From contig JALUAR010000052.1 in the NCBI GenBank assembly GCA_027050975.1, positions 1 through 5,695 of the forward strand: 5,695 nucleotides of DNA, read 5' to 3'. Numbering within the stretch: the stretch's first letter is position 1; the number at the start of each line of letters is the position of its first letter. The notes beneath the pieces were generated by a model. The model was not told where the DNA came from and made no database searches. It was given only the letters and a program-made list of their open reading frames with translations. The stretch comes from Thermodesulfovibrio sp. GTDB taxonomy: Bacteria; Nitrospirota; Thermodesulfovibrionia; Thermodesulfovibrionales; JdFR-85. Shown piece by piece: positions 1 to 5,695 of this stretch. The position numbers were made by a program, and so were the translations under genes.

Positions 1-768
1 TATTGAGAATTCCCTGGCAGCATTGCCTCTGTAGACAAAGAACTCCAGTAGTCCGAAGCTATCAATCAGACAGTAGAGCCCCTTGTCCTCAGCCTCGGAG
101 TAATGAGTTTTAAGGGGAATCTCCTTTCCCTTCATAACGATTCTCACACGTGCACCGGCGTTTCGAAGTGTTTCCAGGTGTTCCGAGGTTATATTGGTGA
201 TGGCATTGCCAAAGTGATCTATATAAATCACCTCTCCCTCTATCGCATTTTTTGTCGGGGATTTAGTCTCGGGGATAAAGATAGTATTGTAATCATTTAT
301 CTCGTCACCGAAATTGTTAACCGGCAACCCCTTTGCCAGCCATGCTGCTACAGGAGCAAAAATATCCCTTCCCTGAAATGTGGGAGAGCCCTTTTTCAGA
401 AAATAGTGATCAGAGGTAATATGAATAACTTTGAGAAATCGCTTCTCCATAACGTACACCATTGAAAAGATTCCGTTGTCGGGACCTATAAAGTAGTGGT
501 CCTCCGTTACTACCAGAATTGGTCGTCTCGCAGATCCAACCCCAGGGTCTACAACCACCACATGTATGGTTCTGGGAGGAAAGTATCTGTAACTCATACC
601 GGTAACGATTGCAGCCTCTTTTATGTTATGGGGATCAATGCTATGAGTAATATCCACAATCTCAACATTGGGATTAACATTCATAATTGCACCTTTCATC
701 TGACCCACAAAAGGATCTTTGGTTCCAAAGTCTGTGGTTAGCGTTATTATCGACCTTCTCTGTCCCAT
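1..768 (-). CDS. S-adenosyl-L-methionine hydrolase (adenosine-forming), DUF62 family, C-terminus cut off
   Basis: This soluble enzyme family (SAM hydroxide adenosyltransferase, related to fluorinase and chlorinase) splits S-adenosylmethionine with water into adenosine and methionine. The 256 residues visible start at an ATG preceded by AGGAGGG at 774-780, and the frame is still open at base 1, so a short C-terminal piece is missing; family members are usually about 260-300 residues. Visible motifs are TTDFGTKDPFVGQMKG (11-26), VDPGVGSARRPI (73-84), FIGPDNGIFS (93-102), TFQGRDIFAPVAA (130-142) and YIDHFGNAITNI near the C-terminal domain. D74 and R81 match the Asp and Arg of the family's Asp-Arg-His triad with the right spacing, but the third position is Q132, not His. 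The first 22 bases overlap the end of pyrD, so it is translated from the same message. The family assignment is firm; the exact activity is less sure because of Q132. Confidence 0.93.
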   Translation of the reverse strand, partial: MGQRRSIITLTTDFGTKDPFVGQMKGAIMNVNPNVEIVDITHSIDPHNIKEAAIVTGMSYRYFPPRTIHVVVVDPGVGSARRPILVVTEDHYFIGPDNGIFSMVYVMEKRFLKVIHITSDHYFLKKGSPTFQGRDIFAPVAAWLAKGLPVNNFGDEINDYNTIFIPETKSPTKNAIEGEVIYIDHFGNAITNITSEHLETLRNAGARVRIVMKGKEIPLKTHYSEAEDKGLYCLIDSFGLLEFFVYRGNAAREFSI

Positions 769-1667
769 ATCAACCCTCCTATCAGTGAACTGAAATCCTC
801 TATTTCATGGTTTCTCATATAATCCTCTATTCCTTTTAGAACCTTCATTGTTGTTGTCGGGTCTACGAAGTTCGCCGTACCAATGGCTACCGCTGTGGCA
901 CCCGCAAGGATGTACTCCAGGGCATCTCCGGCAGTCATAATCCCTCCCATCCCTATAATTGGTATCCTTACCGTTTTATGGACCTCCCATACCATTCGAA
1001 CCCCTATGGGTCGGATTGCCGGTCCGGAGAGCCCCCCTATAATATTTGACAACCTCGGTCTTCTTGATTCAATATCAATAGCCATTGCCGGGATGGTGTT
1101 AATCATGGAGATGGCATCCGCTCCTTCCTCCTCACAGATACGTGCCTGCGAAAGTATGCTTGATGCTGAAGGCGAGAGTTTCACGATAAGAGTTGAATTT
1201 ACAACATTCTTCCTTACTTCCCTGATCAGTTCCCTGAATATGGCTTCATCACTGGAAAACAGTATACCACCCTTCTTGACATTAGGGCAGGACACATTCA
1301 ATTCAATCGCATCCACCCTGCCATCCAATGCCTCCGCAAGCTCTATATACTCCTTTATTGTGCCTCCCAGAATATTCACTATAACATTCGTATCAAAGCC
1401 TCTAAGATAAGGAAGTTTTTCTTTTAGAAAGGCCTCTAATCCCACATTCTGAAGCCCGATGGAATTGAGCATACCACAGGGGGTCTCGAAGATCCGTGGT
1501 GGTGTATTACCCTGGCGAGGCTCTCTGGAGATGCCTTTTACTGTTACTGCACCAAGGCAGTTGAGATCGACAAATTCAGCATACTCCTGTCCGTAACCAA
1601 AGGTTCCCGATGCTGTTGTAACGGGATTCTTCATTACCATCTTTCCTATTTTGACCGTCAGATTCAC
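747..1667 (-). CDS. pyrD: dihydroorotate dehydrogenase B, catalytic subunit (class 1B)
   Basis: This FMN enzyme oxidises dihydroorotate to orotate, the fourth step of UMP synthesis, in the cytoplasm. It passes electrons to PyrK and on to NAD+. The protein is a TIM barrel of 306 residues, a normal length. It shows the N-terminal VKIGKMVMKNPV (5-16), ASGTFGYG (19-26), ETPCGMLNSIGLQN (61-74), the catalytic-base Cys C127 in NVSCPN, K163 in VKLSPS, GGLSGPAI (211-218) and the phosphate-binding GMGGI and AIGTANF segments near the C-terminus. Cys as base and a PyrK partner place it in class 1B. I chose the GTG at 1667 because GTGA overlaps the pyrK stop, GGAGG lies at 1672-1676, and the family begins about here; an ATG at 1748 would add 27 residues unlike the family and read deep into pyrK. 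The 4-base spacing of the GGAGG is tight, so coupling to pyrK translation probably matters. Confidence 0.96.
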   Translation of the reverse strand: MNLTVKIGKMVMKNPVTTASGTFGYGQEYAEFVDLNCLGAVTVKGISREPRQGNTPPRIFETPCGMLNSIGLQNVGLEAFLKEKLPYLRGFDTNVIVNILGGTIKEYIELAEALDGRVDAIELNVSCPNVKKGGILFSSDEAIFRELIREVRKNVVNSTLIVKLSPSASSILSQARICEEEGADAISMINTIPAMAIDIESRRPRLSNIIGGLSGPAIRPIGVRMVWEVHKTVRIPIIGMGGIMTAGDALEYILAGATAVAIGTANFVDPTTTMKVLKGIEDYMRNHEIEDFSSLIGGLIWDREGR

Positions 1668-2422
1668 AATACCTCCACCGGAAAGACAGGCCCTTCGATA
1701 CAAACCCTTTTCATTCCCTCTGACGTATTCTTTACACATCCCATACATGCACCAACACCGCAGGCCATCCTCTCTTCAAGAGATATGTATCCTCTCAGTC
1801 CTGTCTCTTTCATATATGTCTTCAATGCAGTGATCATTGCCTCGGGTCCACAGGCATAAACAATGGCCTTTTCAGGAGTTCTCTCATTAATATATAGCCT
1901 GAGTCTTTCCACAACCGAGCCCTTAAACCCGATTGAACCGTCATCTGTACATAAAACTACCTCACCTGAGAAATCCTCTATATCCTTTCTTATTAAAAGG
2001 GCATCACTGCTTCTTGCACCATAAAAAAGAACAGAATCTCCATTGTACTCCCTGAGGATTGAAAAAACCGATGCTATGCCTATTCCCCCCGCTACTACCA
2101 GGAGCTTCATATCCCCGGAGGGAGGAGGAAAATAATTCCCAGCCGGACCAAGGAGATCAATCTCATCACCCGGACGTAATGATTTCAGTACCAAAGTTCC
2201 CTTTCCCTTTTCGCTTATCAGAAAATCCACCCACTCATCAGACCATCTGAAAGCACTGAAAGGACGTCTCAGAAGGGGGTCAAAGGTGTTGGTTGCCCTT
2301 AACAAATAGAACTGTCCGGGCATTGGAGAGAGGGAGCCAGGAGGCAACTTCAGCCTTAATATAAACTCTCTGTCAGTGAGAGGAATGTTATTTAAAACCT
2401 CTGCCCTGTTGAGCCTACTCAA
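1664..2422 (-). CDS. pyrK: dihydroorotate dehydrogenase B, electron-transfer subunit
   Basis: PyrK is the flavin and iron-sulfur partner of PyrD in the heterotetrameric class 1B enzyme. It carries electrons from the PyrD FMN through a [2Fe-2S] cluster to FAD and then NAD+. The 252 residues follow the ferredoxin-reductase layout: a FAD-binding beta barrel with RRPFS at 52-56, a nucleotide-binding part with VAGGIGIASV at 110-119 and ACGPEAM at 190-196, and the C-terminal cluster loop with C221, C226, C229 and C241 (ACGVGACMGCV), then GPVFPVEVL. All four cluster cysteines are present. The start is a TTG that overlaps the greA stop by 8 bases; there is no ATG or GTG nearby and only a weak GAGAT upstream, so translation is probably coupled to greA and the exact start is uncertain. 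It overlaps pyrD by 4 bases. Confidence 0.95.
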   Translation of the reverse strand: MSRLNRAEVLNNIPLTDREFILRLKLPPGSLSPMPGQFYLLRATNTFDPLLRRPFSAFRWSDEWVDFLISEKGKGTLVLKSLRPGDEIDLLGPAGNYFPPPSGDMKLLVVAGGIGIASVFSILREYNGDSVLFYGARSSDALLIRKDIEDFSGEVVLCTDDGSIGFKGSVVERLRLYINERTPEKAIVYACGPEAMITALKTYMKETGLRGYISLEERMACGVGACMGCVKNTSEGMKRVCIEGPVFPVEVL

Positions 2423-2888
2423 AGTTTATCTCTACAATCTCATATTCTATAGTCTTGGCAGGAGCCTTTATTACTACTGTATCACCCACCTCTTTGCCGA
2501 TCAGACCTTTGCCCACAGGAGATGTTACCGAGATTTTTCCACTGCTTGCATCCGCCTCGTCAGGACCGACAAGGAGAAACTCCTTCTCTTCGTCGGAATT
2601 AAGGTCGTATACTTTGACCCTTGCTCCAAAGGTAACCTTATTGCCGTTCATCTTGGACGGATCAATTATTTGAGCCATGGCAATCTTTGCCTGAAGCTCC
2701 CTTATTCTGCCTTCAATGAAGGACTGTCTTTCCTTGGCTGCATGATACTCTGCATTTTCACTGAGATCTCCGTGGGCACGAGCCTCTTCTATATCCTTTA
2801 TGTTCTTCGGTCTCTCCACTTTAAGGAGATACTCCAACTCCTCTTTAAGCTTTTCAAACCCCTCTTTTGTCATTGGAATCCTTTTCAC
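2415..2888 (-). CDS. greA: transcription elongation factor GreA
   Basis: GreA enters the secondary channel of stalled RNA polymerase and stimulates cleavage of the backtracked transcript. The 157-residue length is normal. The N-terminal coiled coil covers about residues 7-75, with the acidic tip ARAHGDLSENAEY placing D41 and E44 at the positions known to act in Escherichia coli GreA. The C-terminal FKBP-like domain contains VGPDEAD, ISVTSPVGKGLIGKEVGD and the closing IEYEIVEI. The start is a GTG with GGAGG at 2894-2898 and 5 bases of spacing; an ATG at residue 6 is possible but has no comparable ribosome site. It is the first gene of the leftward operon and lies opposite the glycosyltransferase gene. 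Sharing a message with pyrimidine genes is co-location, not evidence of a specific role. Confidence 0.97.
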   Translation of the reverse strand: MKRIPMTKEGFEKLKEELEYLLKVERPKNIKDIEEARAHGDLSENAEYHAAKERQSFIEGRIRELQAKIAMAQIIDPSKMNGNKVTFGARVKVYDLNSDEEKEFLLVGPDEADASSGKISVTSPVGKGLIGKEVGDTVVIKAPAKTIEYEIVEINFE

Positions 2889-2971
2889 ATTGTCCTCCGT
2901 CGGCAGTTAGTGATTTCTTAAAAGAGAAGATTCGGTTGCCACACAATAGGTGCATCCCCATCCGCAATCTA

Positions 2972-3001
2972 TTTACACATTCTCTTTTTTAATGATATGA
3001 T
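2972..3001 (+). promoter_or_regulatory. sigma70-type promoter, extended -10, for the glycosyltransferase operon
   Basis: TTTACA at 2972-2977 matches five of six bases of the -35 consensus. After 18 bases comes TATGAT at 2996-3001, five of six for the -10, directly preceded by TGA, which gives the extended -10 form. Transcription would start near 3008, about 120 bases before the glycosyltransferase start codon. This is pattern matching only. Confidence 0.6.
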
Positions 3002-3008
3002 ATATCAA
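2979..3008 (-). promoter_or_regulatory. weak candidate promoter for the greA-pyrK-pyrD operon
   Basis: On the minus strand TTGATA (3008-3003) is followed after 18 bases by GAGAAT (2984-2979), four of six for the -10. A second possible -10, TAAATA at 2975-2970, has no good -35 partner. Transcription from the first would start near 2972, leaving an 84-base leader before greA. It overlaps the rightward promoter almost completely. Confidence 0.25.
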
Positions 3009-3099
3009 TTTAAACATGAACATATTATGCGAGTCAATATCCTGAAGGTTCTGAGAGAGCAGAAAAATTCTCGATCTGACCTGAAACTTGCGAAAAAAT

Positions 3100-3126
3100 A
3101 CCTTCGGGAAGGTGTCCTCTGGAGGA
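3100..3126 (+). promoter_or_regulatory. hairpins at the ribosome site of the glycosyltransferase gene
   Basis: ACCTTC and GAAGGT (3100-3113) can form a five-pair hairpin with a CGGG loop. Directly after it TCCTCTGGAGGA (3115-3126) is an inverted repeat that includes the GGAGG Shine-Dalgarno at 3121-3125. The GGAGG lies 5 bases before the TTG at 3131 and is the main reason for choosing that start. Whether the small stems form in the cell is unknown. Confidence 0.4.
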
Positions 3127-3130
3127 TGAT

Positions 3131-4423
3131 TTGTTACAGTCGGAACAGGAGAAGTTGTCAACAAACTCGGTAATACTACGTGAGGAAGTTAAAGAGAAGA
3201 TTGTAGAGATCTCTGAGGCTGACATACTGGTAGGTATTCCAAGTTACAATAACGCAAAGACAATCGGACATGTGGTAAGGGCAGTTCAGGCCGGTCTGTC
3301 AAAGTACTTTCCTGATGCACGTTCGGTTCTGGTAAACTCCGATGGCGGTTCCACCGACGGCACAATGGATGTTGTTCGTGAAACAACAGTAGATTTCGAA
3401 TCCATCCTTCTGAAACACAGGGTCGGACGGTTTTATAAAATAGTCACCCCTTACCAGGGAATTCCGGGCAAGGGAAGTGCCTTCAGAACCATATTCGAGA
3501 TAGCACGGGAACTCAATGTAAAGGCATGTGCCGTTGTGGATGCCGATCTAAGAAGCATTACTCCCGAGTGGATAGAACTATTGATAAGACCTGTGCTTGA
3601 AGCCGGTTACGACTATGTGGCCCCCTATTATCACAGACACAAATATGACGGAACAATCACAAATACCATTGTTTATCCCATCACCCGCGCACTCTATGGA
3701 AAGAGGATCAGGCAACCTATCGGCGGAGATTTCGGTTTTTCGGGCAAACTCGCATCATTTTACCTGTCCAAGGATGTCTGGGACACTGATGTTGCCAAGT
3801 ATGGCATTGATATATGGATGACAACCACTGCGGTAGCTAACGGTTTCAAGGTCTGTCAGTCCTTTTTAGGAGCAAAGATACATGATCCCAAAGACCCAGG
3901 GGCTGACCTCAGCGCAATGCTCCACCAGGTTGTCAGTTCGGTCTTTGATCTTATGGAGGAGTATGAGGATGTCTGGAAGGATGTAAAGGGCTCGAAAAAT
4001 ATTCCCACATTCGGCTTTGTCTATTCAGTTGGCCTGGAACCTATTCATGTAAACCTTGACGGTATGATAGAGAAATTCAGCCTTGCCATGAAAGAGCTTT
4101 CCGGGCTTTATCAATCTATTCTTCCAGGTGAACTGATGTGGTTCCTCAGCAGCCTCCCCCAGAGTTCTAAAAAAGAGTTTCATTTCCCTGATAATGTCTG
4201 GGCTGAAATCATATACAACTTTGCCATTGCCTGTCATAAAAAGATAATGAATGAGGAGCATATCATAAAATCCCTTACTCCTCTGTATCTGGGTAAGGTG
4301 GCTTCTTTCGTAATCGAAACCTGGGACAGCTCTGCGGAAGAGGTGGAGAAGAGACTGGAAGATCTGTGTCTTGCCTTTGAAAATGAGAAGCCATACTTGA
4401 TTGAAAGATGGTTTGAAGAATAA
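3131..4423 (+). CDS. GT-A glycosyltransferase, mannosylglycerate synthase / glucosyl-3-phosphoglycerate synthase-like
   Basis: A 430-residue soluble glycosyltransferase with no signal peptide or membrane segment. Its GT-A domain shows ADILVGIPSYNNAKTIG (30-46), NSDGGSTDGT (69-78), GKG (113-115), the metal- and nucleotide-binding DAD (137-139), QPIGGDFGFSG (195-205), YGID (224-227) and H251 in AKIH, a likely metal ligand. The order GKG, DAD, QPxGG, GID and a late His is the one I recall for Rhodothermus mannosylglycerate synthase (GT78), and the helical C-terminal part (about 300-430) also resembles it; GT81 glucosyl-3-phosphoglycerate synthase is the other candidate. The sugar donor and the acceptor cannot be read from sequence. 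The start is a TTG after GGAGG; the frame is open back to 3080 but offers no ATG or GTG. The next gene follows after 16 bases, so the two are one operon. The glycosyltransferase call is firm, the product a hypothesis. Confidence 0.85.
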   Translation: MLQSEQEKLSTNSVILREEVKEKIVEISEADILVGIPSYNNAKTIGHVVRAVQAGLSKYFPDARSVLVNSDGGSTDGTMDVVRETTVDFESILLKHRVGRFYKIVTPYQGIPGKGSAFRTIFEIARELNVKACAVVDADLRSITPEWIELLIRPVLEAGYDYVAPYYHRHKYDGTITNTIVYPITRALYGKRIRQPIGGDFGFSGKLASFYLSKDVWDTDVAKYGIDIWMTTTAVANGFKVCQSFLGAKIHDPKDPGADLSAMLHQVVSSVFDLMEEYEDVWKDVKGSKNIPTFGFVYSVGLEPIHVNLDGMIEKFSLAMKELSGLYQSILPGELMWFLSSLPQSSKKEFHFPDNVWAEIIYNFAIACHKKIMNEEHIIKSLTPLYLGKVASFVIETWDSSAEEVEKRLEDLCLAFENEKPYLIERWFEE

Positions 4424-4439
4424 CAAAGGAGGTAGTCCC

Positions 4440-5141
4440 ATGAAGGATATATTTGATAAGATCGTCATAGAGCCCCTGTCAAGCTTTACCGAACGCTTGG
4501 TGGAGTTTCTTCCCAACCTCCTCAGTTCAATAATTATACTGGTTCTGGGATTTGTTGTTGGATGGGTATTGAAAACAATACTTATTAAGATGCTGAATAT
4601 TCTCAATGCAGATAAATTCTGTCAACGGGTGGGACTTACGGATTCCCTGAAGAAAGGCGGAATAAAGGATACCCCGTCCTTGCTCTTTGCCAAGGTCTTT
4701 TCCTGGCTGGTGGCTTTCAGCTTCCTTATCATGGCACTATATGCACTGAAAATGCCCGCCGTAGAAAATCTGCTTGAGCAGTTCTTCCTCTATCTGCCGA
4801 ATGTCTTTGTTGCCTTTATTATTGTCATCTCCGGATATCTGCTCGGCAACTTTTTTTCCAGGGCAACACTTATCGCCTCGGTAAATGCAGGAATCAGGTT
4901 CTCAAGCCTTCTTGCCAAGGGTGTAAAAATGGGTATCTTCATCCTTTCAGTTACCATGGCACTTGAACAGCTTGGCATTGGTAGGGACACGGTAATTGTA
5001 GCCTTTACCATAATCTTCGGTGGTTTGGTATTTGCCCTTTCTCTTGCCTTCGGGCTTGCAGGAAAGGATATCGCACGCGAATATTTGGAAAAGAGACTAA
5101 AAGGAGAACGAAAAGAGGAAGATGATTTAAAACATCTGTAG
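4440..5141 (+). CDS. MscS-like membrane protein without cytoplasmic domain (conserved TM helix family)
   Basis: An inner-membrane protein of 233 residues related to small-conductance mechanosensitive channels. Hydrophobic segments lie at about 24-50, 83-103, 120-142, 158-178 and 183-206. Two segments begin with the similar phrases FLPNLLSSIIILVLGF and YLPNVFVAFIIVISGY, as in the repeated conserved TM helix (PF05552) found in some MscS relatives. The last segment, FGGLVFALSLAFGLAGKDIA (193-212), is Gly- and Ala-rich like the pore helix TM3 of MscS. The protein then ends in a short charged tail where MscS proteins continue into a beta domain, so it is either a minimal channel or a regulator or partner of one. 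The ATG at 4440 has AAAGGAGG ending at 4432 with 7 bases of spacing; a TTG at 4401 inside the upstream gene is less likely. It follows the glycosyltransferase by 16 bases. Confidence 0.85.
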   Translation: MKDIFDKIVIEPLSSFTERLVEFLPNLLSSIIILVLGFVVGWVLKTILIKMLNILNADKFCQRVGLTDSLKKGGIKDTPSLLFAKVFSWLVAFSFLIMALYALKMPAVENLLEQFFLYLPNVFVAFIIVISGYLLGNFFSRATLIASVNAGIRFSSLLAKGVKMGIFILSVTMALEQLGIGRDTVIVAFTIIFGGLVFALSLAFGLAGKDIAREYLEKRLKGERKEEDDLKHL

Positions 5142-5202
5142 TCTTCACAAAAAATTCACAATCGTTCTGATATATTTAACTTATTGATTGAAGGTTGTAT
5201 CT
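5142..5202. other. short gap before the cupin gene
   Basis: This 61-base AT-rich gap has no hairpin followed by a T run, so read-through from the membrane-protein gene into the cupin gene is likely. TTCACA occurs twice (5144-5149 and 5155-5160) and could serve as a -35, but no convincing -10 stands at the right distance. GAAGG at 5190-5194, 8 bases before the GTG at 5203, is the likely ribosome site of the next gene. Confidence 0.5.
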
Positions 5203-5688
5203 GTGAAAAATAAAACAGAAACATTTATAAGCTGTGAATATCCCCTATCAGTACAAAAATCGAAGAAGGAAAATAAGACCAGACTGTACAGATACAGAGG
5301 TGATTTCCGCTGGAGAGGGATAAAGGTCGAAAGATACAAGACATACGGCGAAAGGGACTGGTCTGAGGTTATCAGACAGGTAATAATCGGCAGTCACGGT
5401 GAAAGCACCAGGTTTCACCTCCGATATTTCGAGATATCGCCAAAAGGATATACCTCCTTTGAAAGACATAAACATGAACATGTTGTTGTGGTCATCAGGG
5501 GGAGGGGTAAAGTAAGGGTAAATAATCGAACCATAGAGATAGGCTACCTTGATACAATATATATAAGCCCTGACACCCCTCATAGACTCTATAACCCCTA
5601 CGAGGAACCCTTTGGGTTCTTCTGCATTGTAAATGCCCGACGTGACAGACCAAAACCGGTAAAAATATCGTCAAGAAAACGTGGTTGA
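5203..5688 (+). CDS. small cupin-domain protein
   Basis: A 161-residue cytoplasmic protein with one cupin beta barrel in its C-terminal two thirds. Motif 1 is GYTSFERHKHEHVVVVIRGR (82-101), with H89, H91 and H93. Motif 2 is GYLDTIYISPDTPHRLYN (114-131), with H127 and N131. The usual Glu metal ligand of motif 1 is absent at its expected place (Val there), so any metal site would be three-His. The N-terminal 50 residues are rich in Lys and Arg and do not match a domain I know; DFRWRGIKVERYK leads into the barrel. Small cupins of this kind are often sugar- or metabolite-modifying enzymes or ligand sensors, and the substrate cannot be told here. The GTG start is favoured by GAAGG 8 bases upstream; a TTG at 5188 would add five residues without a ribosome site. 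It lies 61 bases after the membrane-protein gene, probably in the same operon. Confidence 0.85.
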   Translation: MKNKTETFISCEYPLSVQKSKKENKTRLYRYRGDFRWRGIKVERYKTYGERDWSEVIRQVIIGSHGESTRFHLRYFEISPKGYTSFERHKHEHVVVVIRGRGKVRVNNRTIEIGYLDTIYISPDTPHRLYNPYEEPFGFFCIVNARRDRPKPVKISSRKRG

Positions 5689-5695
5689 GTATTGG

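Larger units (their letters stand above)
2889..3130. other. divergent intergenic region with promoters and leader
   Basis: These 242 bases separate the leftward greA operon from the rightward glycosyltransferase gene. I see no credible gene. The region is AT-rich around 2970-3025, holds overlapping promoter candidates on both strands and a 10-base palindrome at 2998-3007, and then a leader of about 120 bases before the glycosyltransferase start. A 48-codon frame at 3027-3173 exists but has no ribosome site. Confidence 0.8.

Noticed and set aside
883..1410. Open frame of 175 codons on the plus strand inside pyrD
   Set aside because: Antisense shadow of a clearly recognised pyrD; no ribosome site and no recognisable domain.
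1668..1748. Longer pyrD start at ATG 1748
   Set aside because: The extra 27 residues do not resemble the family and lie inside the PyrK iron-sulfur region; the GTG at 1667 has a ribosome site and the 4-base overlap.
2376..2921. Open frame of 181 codons on the plus strand across greA
   Set aside because: Runs antisense to the whole of greA; composition and lack of a ribosome site mark it as a shadow.
3027..3173. A 48-codon frame starting at ATG 3027 in the glycosyltransferase leader
   Set aside because: No Shine-Dalgarno, low-complexity basic sequence and overlap with the real gene; a leader peptide cannot be excluded but nothing supports it.
4025..4606. Open frame of 193 codons on the minus strand across the end of the glycosyltransferase gene
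   Set aside because: Antisense to two well-supported genes, with no recognisable motif.
5470..5482. Thirteen-base repeat TAAACATGAACAT shared with 3011-3023
   Set aside because: The copy here encodes the HKHEH cupin motif; a single short match in AT-rich DNA is likely chance.

Overview
The window looks like bacterial chromosome of moderate GC. It is densely packed, with no mobile element, CRISPR array, rRNA or tRNA that I can see. The pyrimidine genes are the NAD-linked class 1B dihydroorotate dehydrogenase pair (pyrK and pyrD), and greA is the standard single-copy type. Together with a mannosylglycerate-synthase-like glycosyltransferase, an MscS-type membrane protein and a cupin, this would suit a Gram-negative anaerobe or thermophile-related lineage such as Nitrospirota or a desulfobacterial group. 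That taxonomic guess is inference from gene content, not a match I could run.

Left half (1-2888, minus strand): four genes read leftward and overlap end to end. They are greA (transcript cleavage factor), pyrK (electron-transfer subunit), pyrD (catalytic subunit) and an S-adenosyl-L-methionine hydrolase of the DUF62 (SAM hydroxide adenosyltransferase) family, whose C-terminus runs off the left edge. The overlaps are 8, 4 and 22 bases, so the four genes are almost certainly one transcript with coupled translation. PyrK and PyrD form the enzyme that makes orotate with NAD+ as final acceptor. The SAM hydrolase carries Gln where the family normally has the His of its Asp-Arg-His catalytic triad.

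Centre (2889-3130): a divergent intergenic region. It holds a strong-looking extended -10 promoter reading right, a weaker overlapping candidate reading left, a palindrome at their border, and a roughly 120-base leader with small hairpins, one of which includes the Shine-Dalgarno of the glycosyltransferase.

Right half (3131-5688, plus strand): a GT-A glycosyltransferase with the motif order of mannosylglycerate synthase (GT78) and similarity to the glucosyl-3-phosphoglycerate synthase group, then an MscS-like membrane protein that ends where the cytoplasmic domain should begin, then a small cupin with a non-standard metal site. The pairing of a possible compatible-solute synthase with a mechanosensitive-channel-like protein suggests an osmotic-stress unit; this is the most interesting functional hypothesis in the window, and it is inference.
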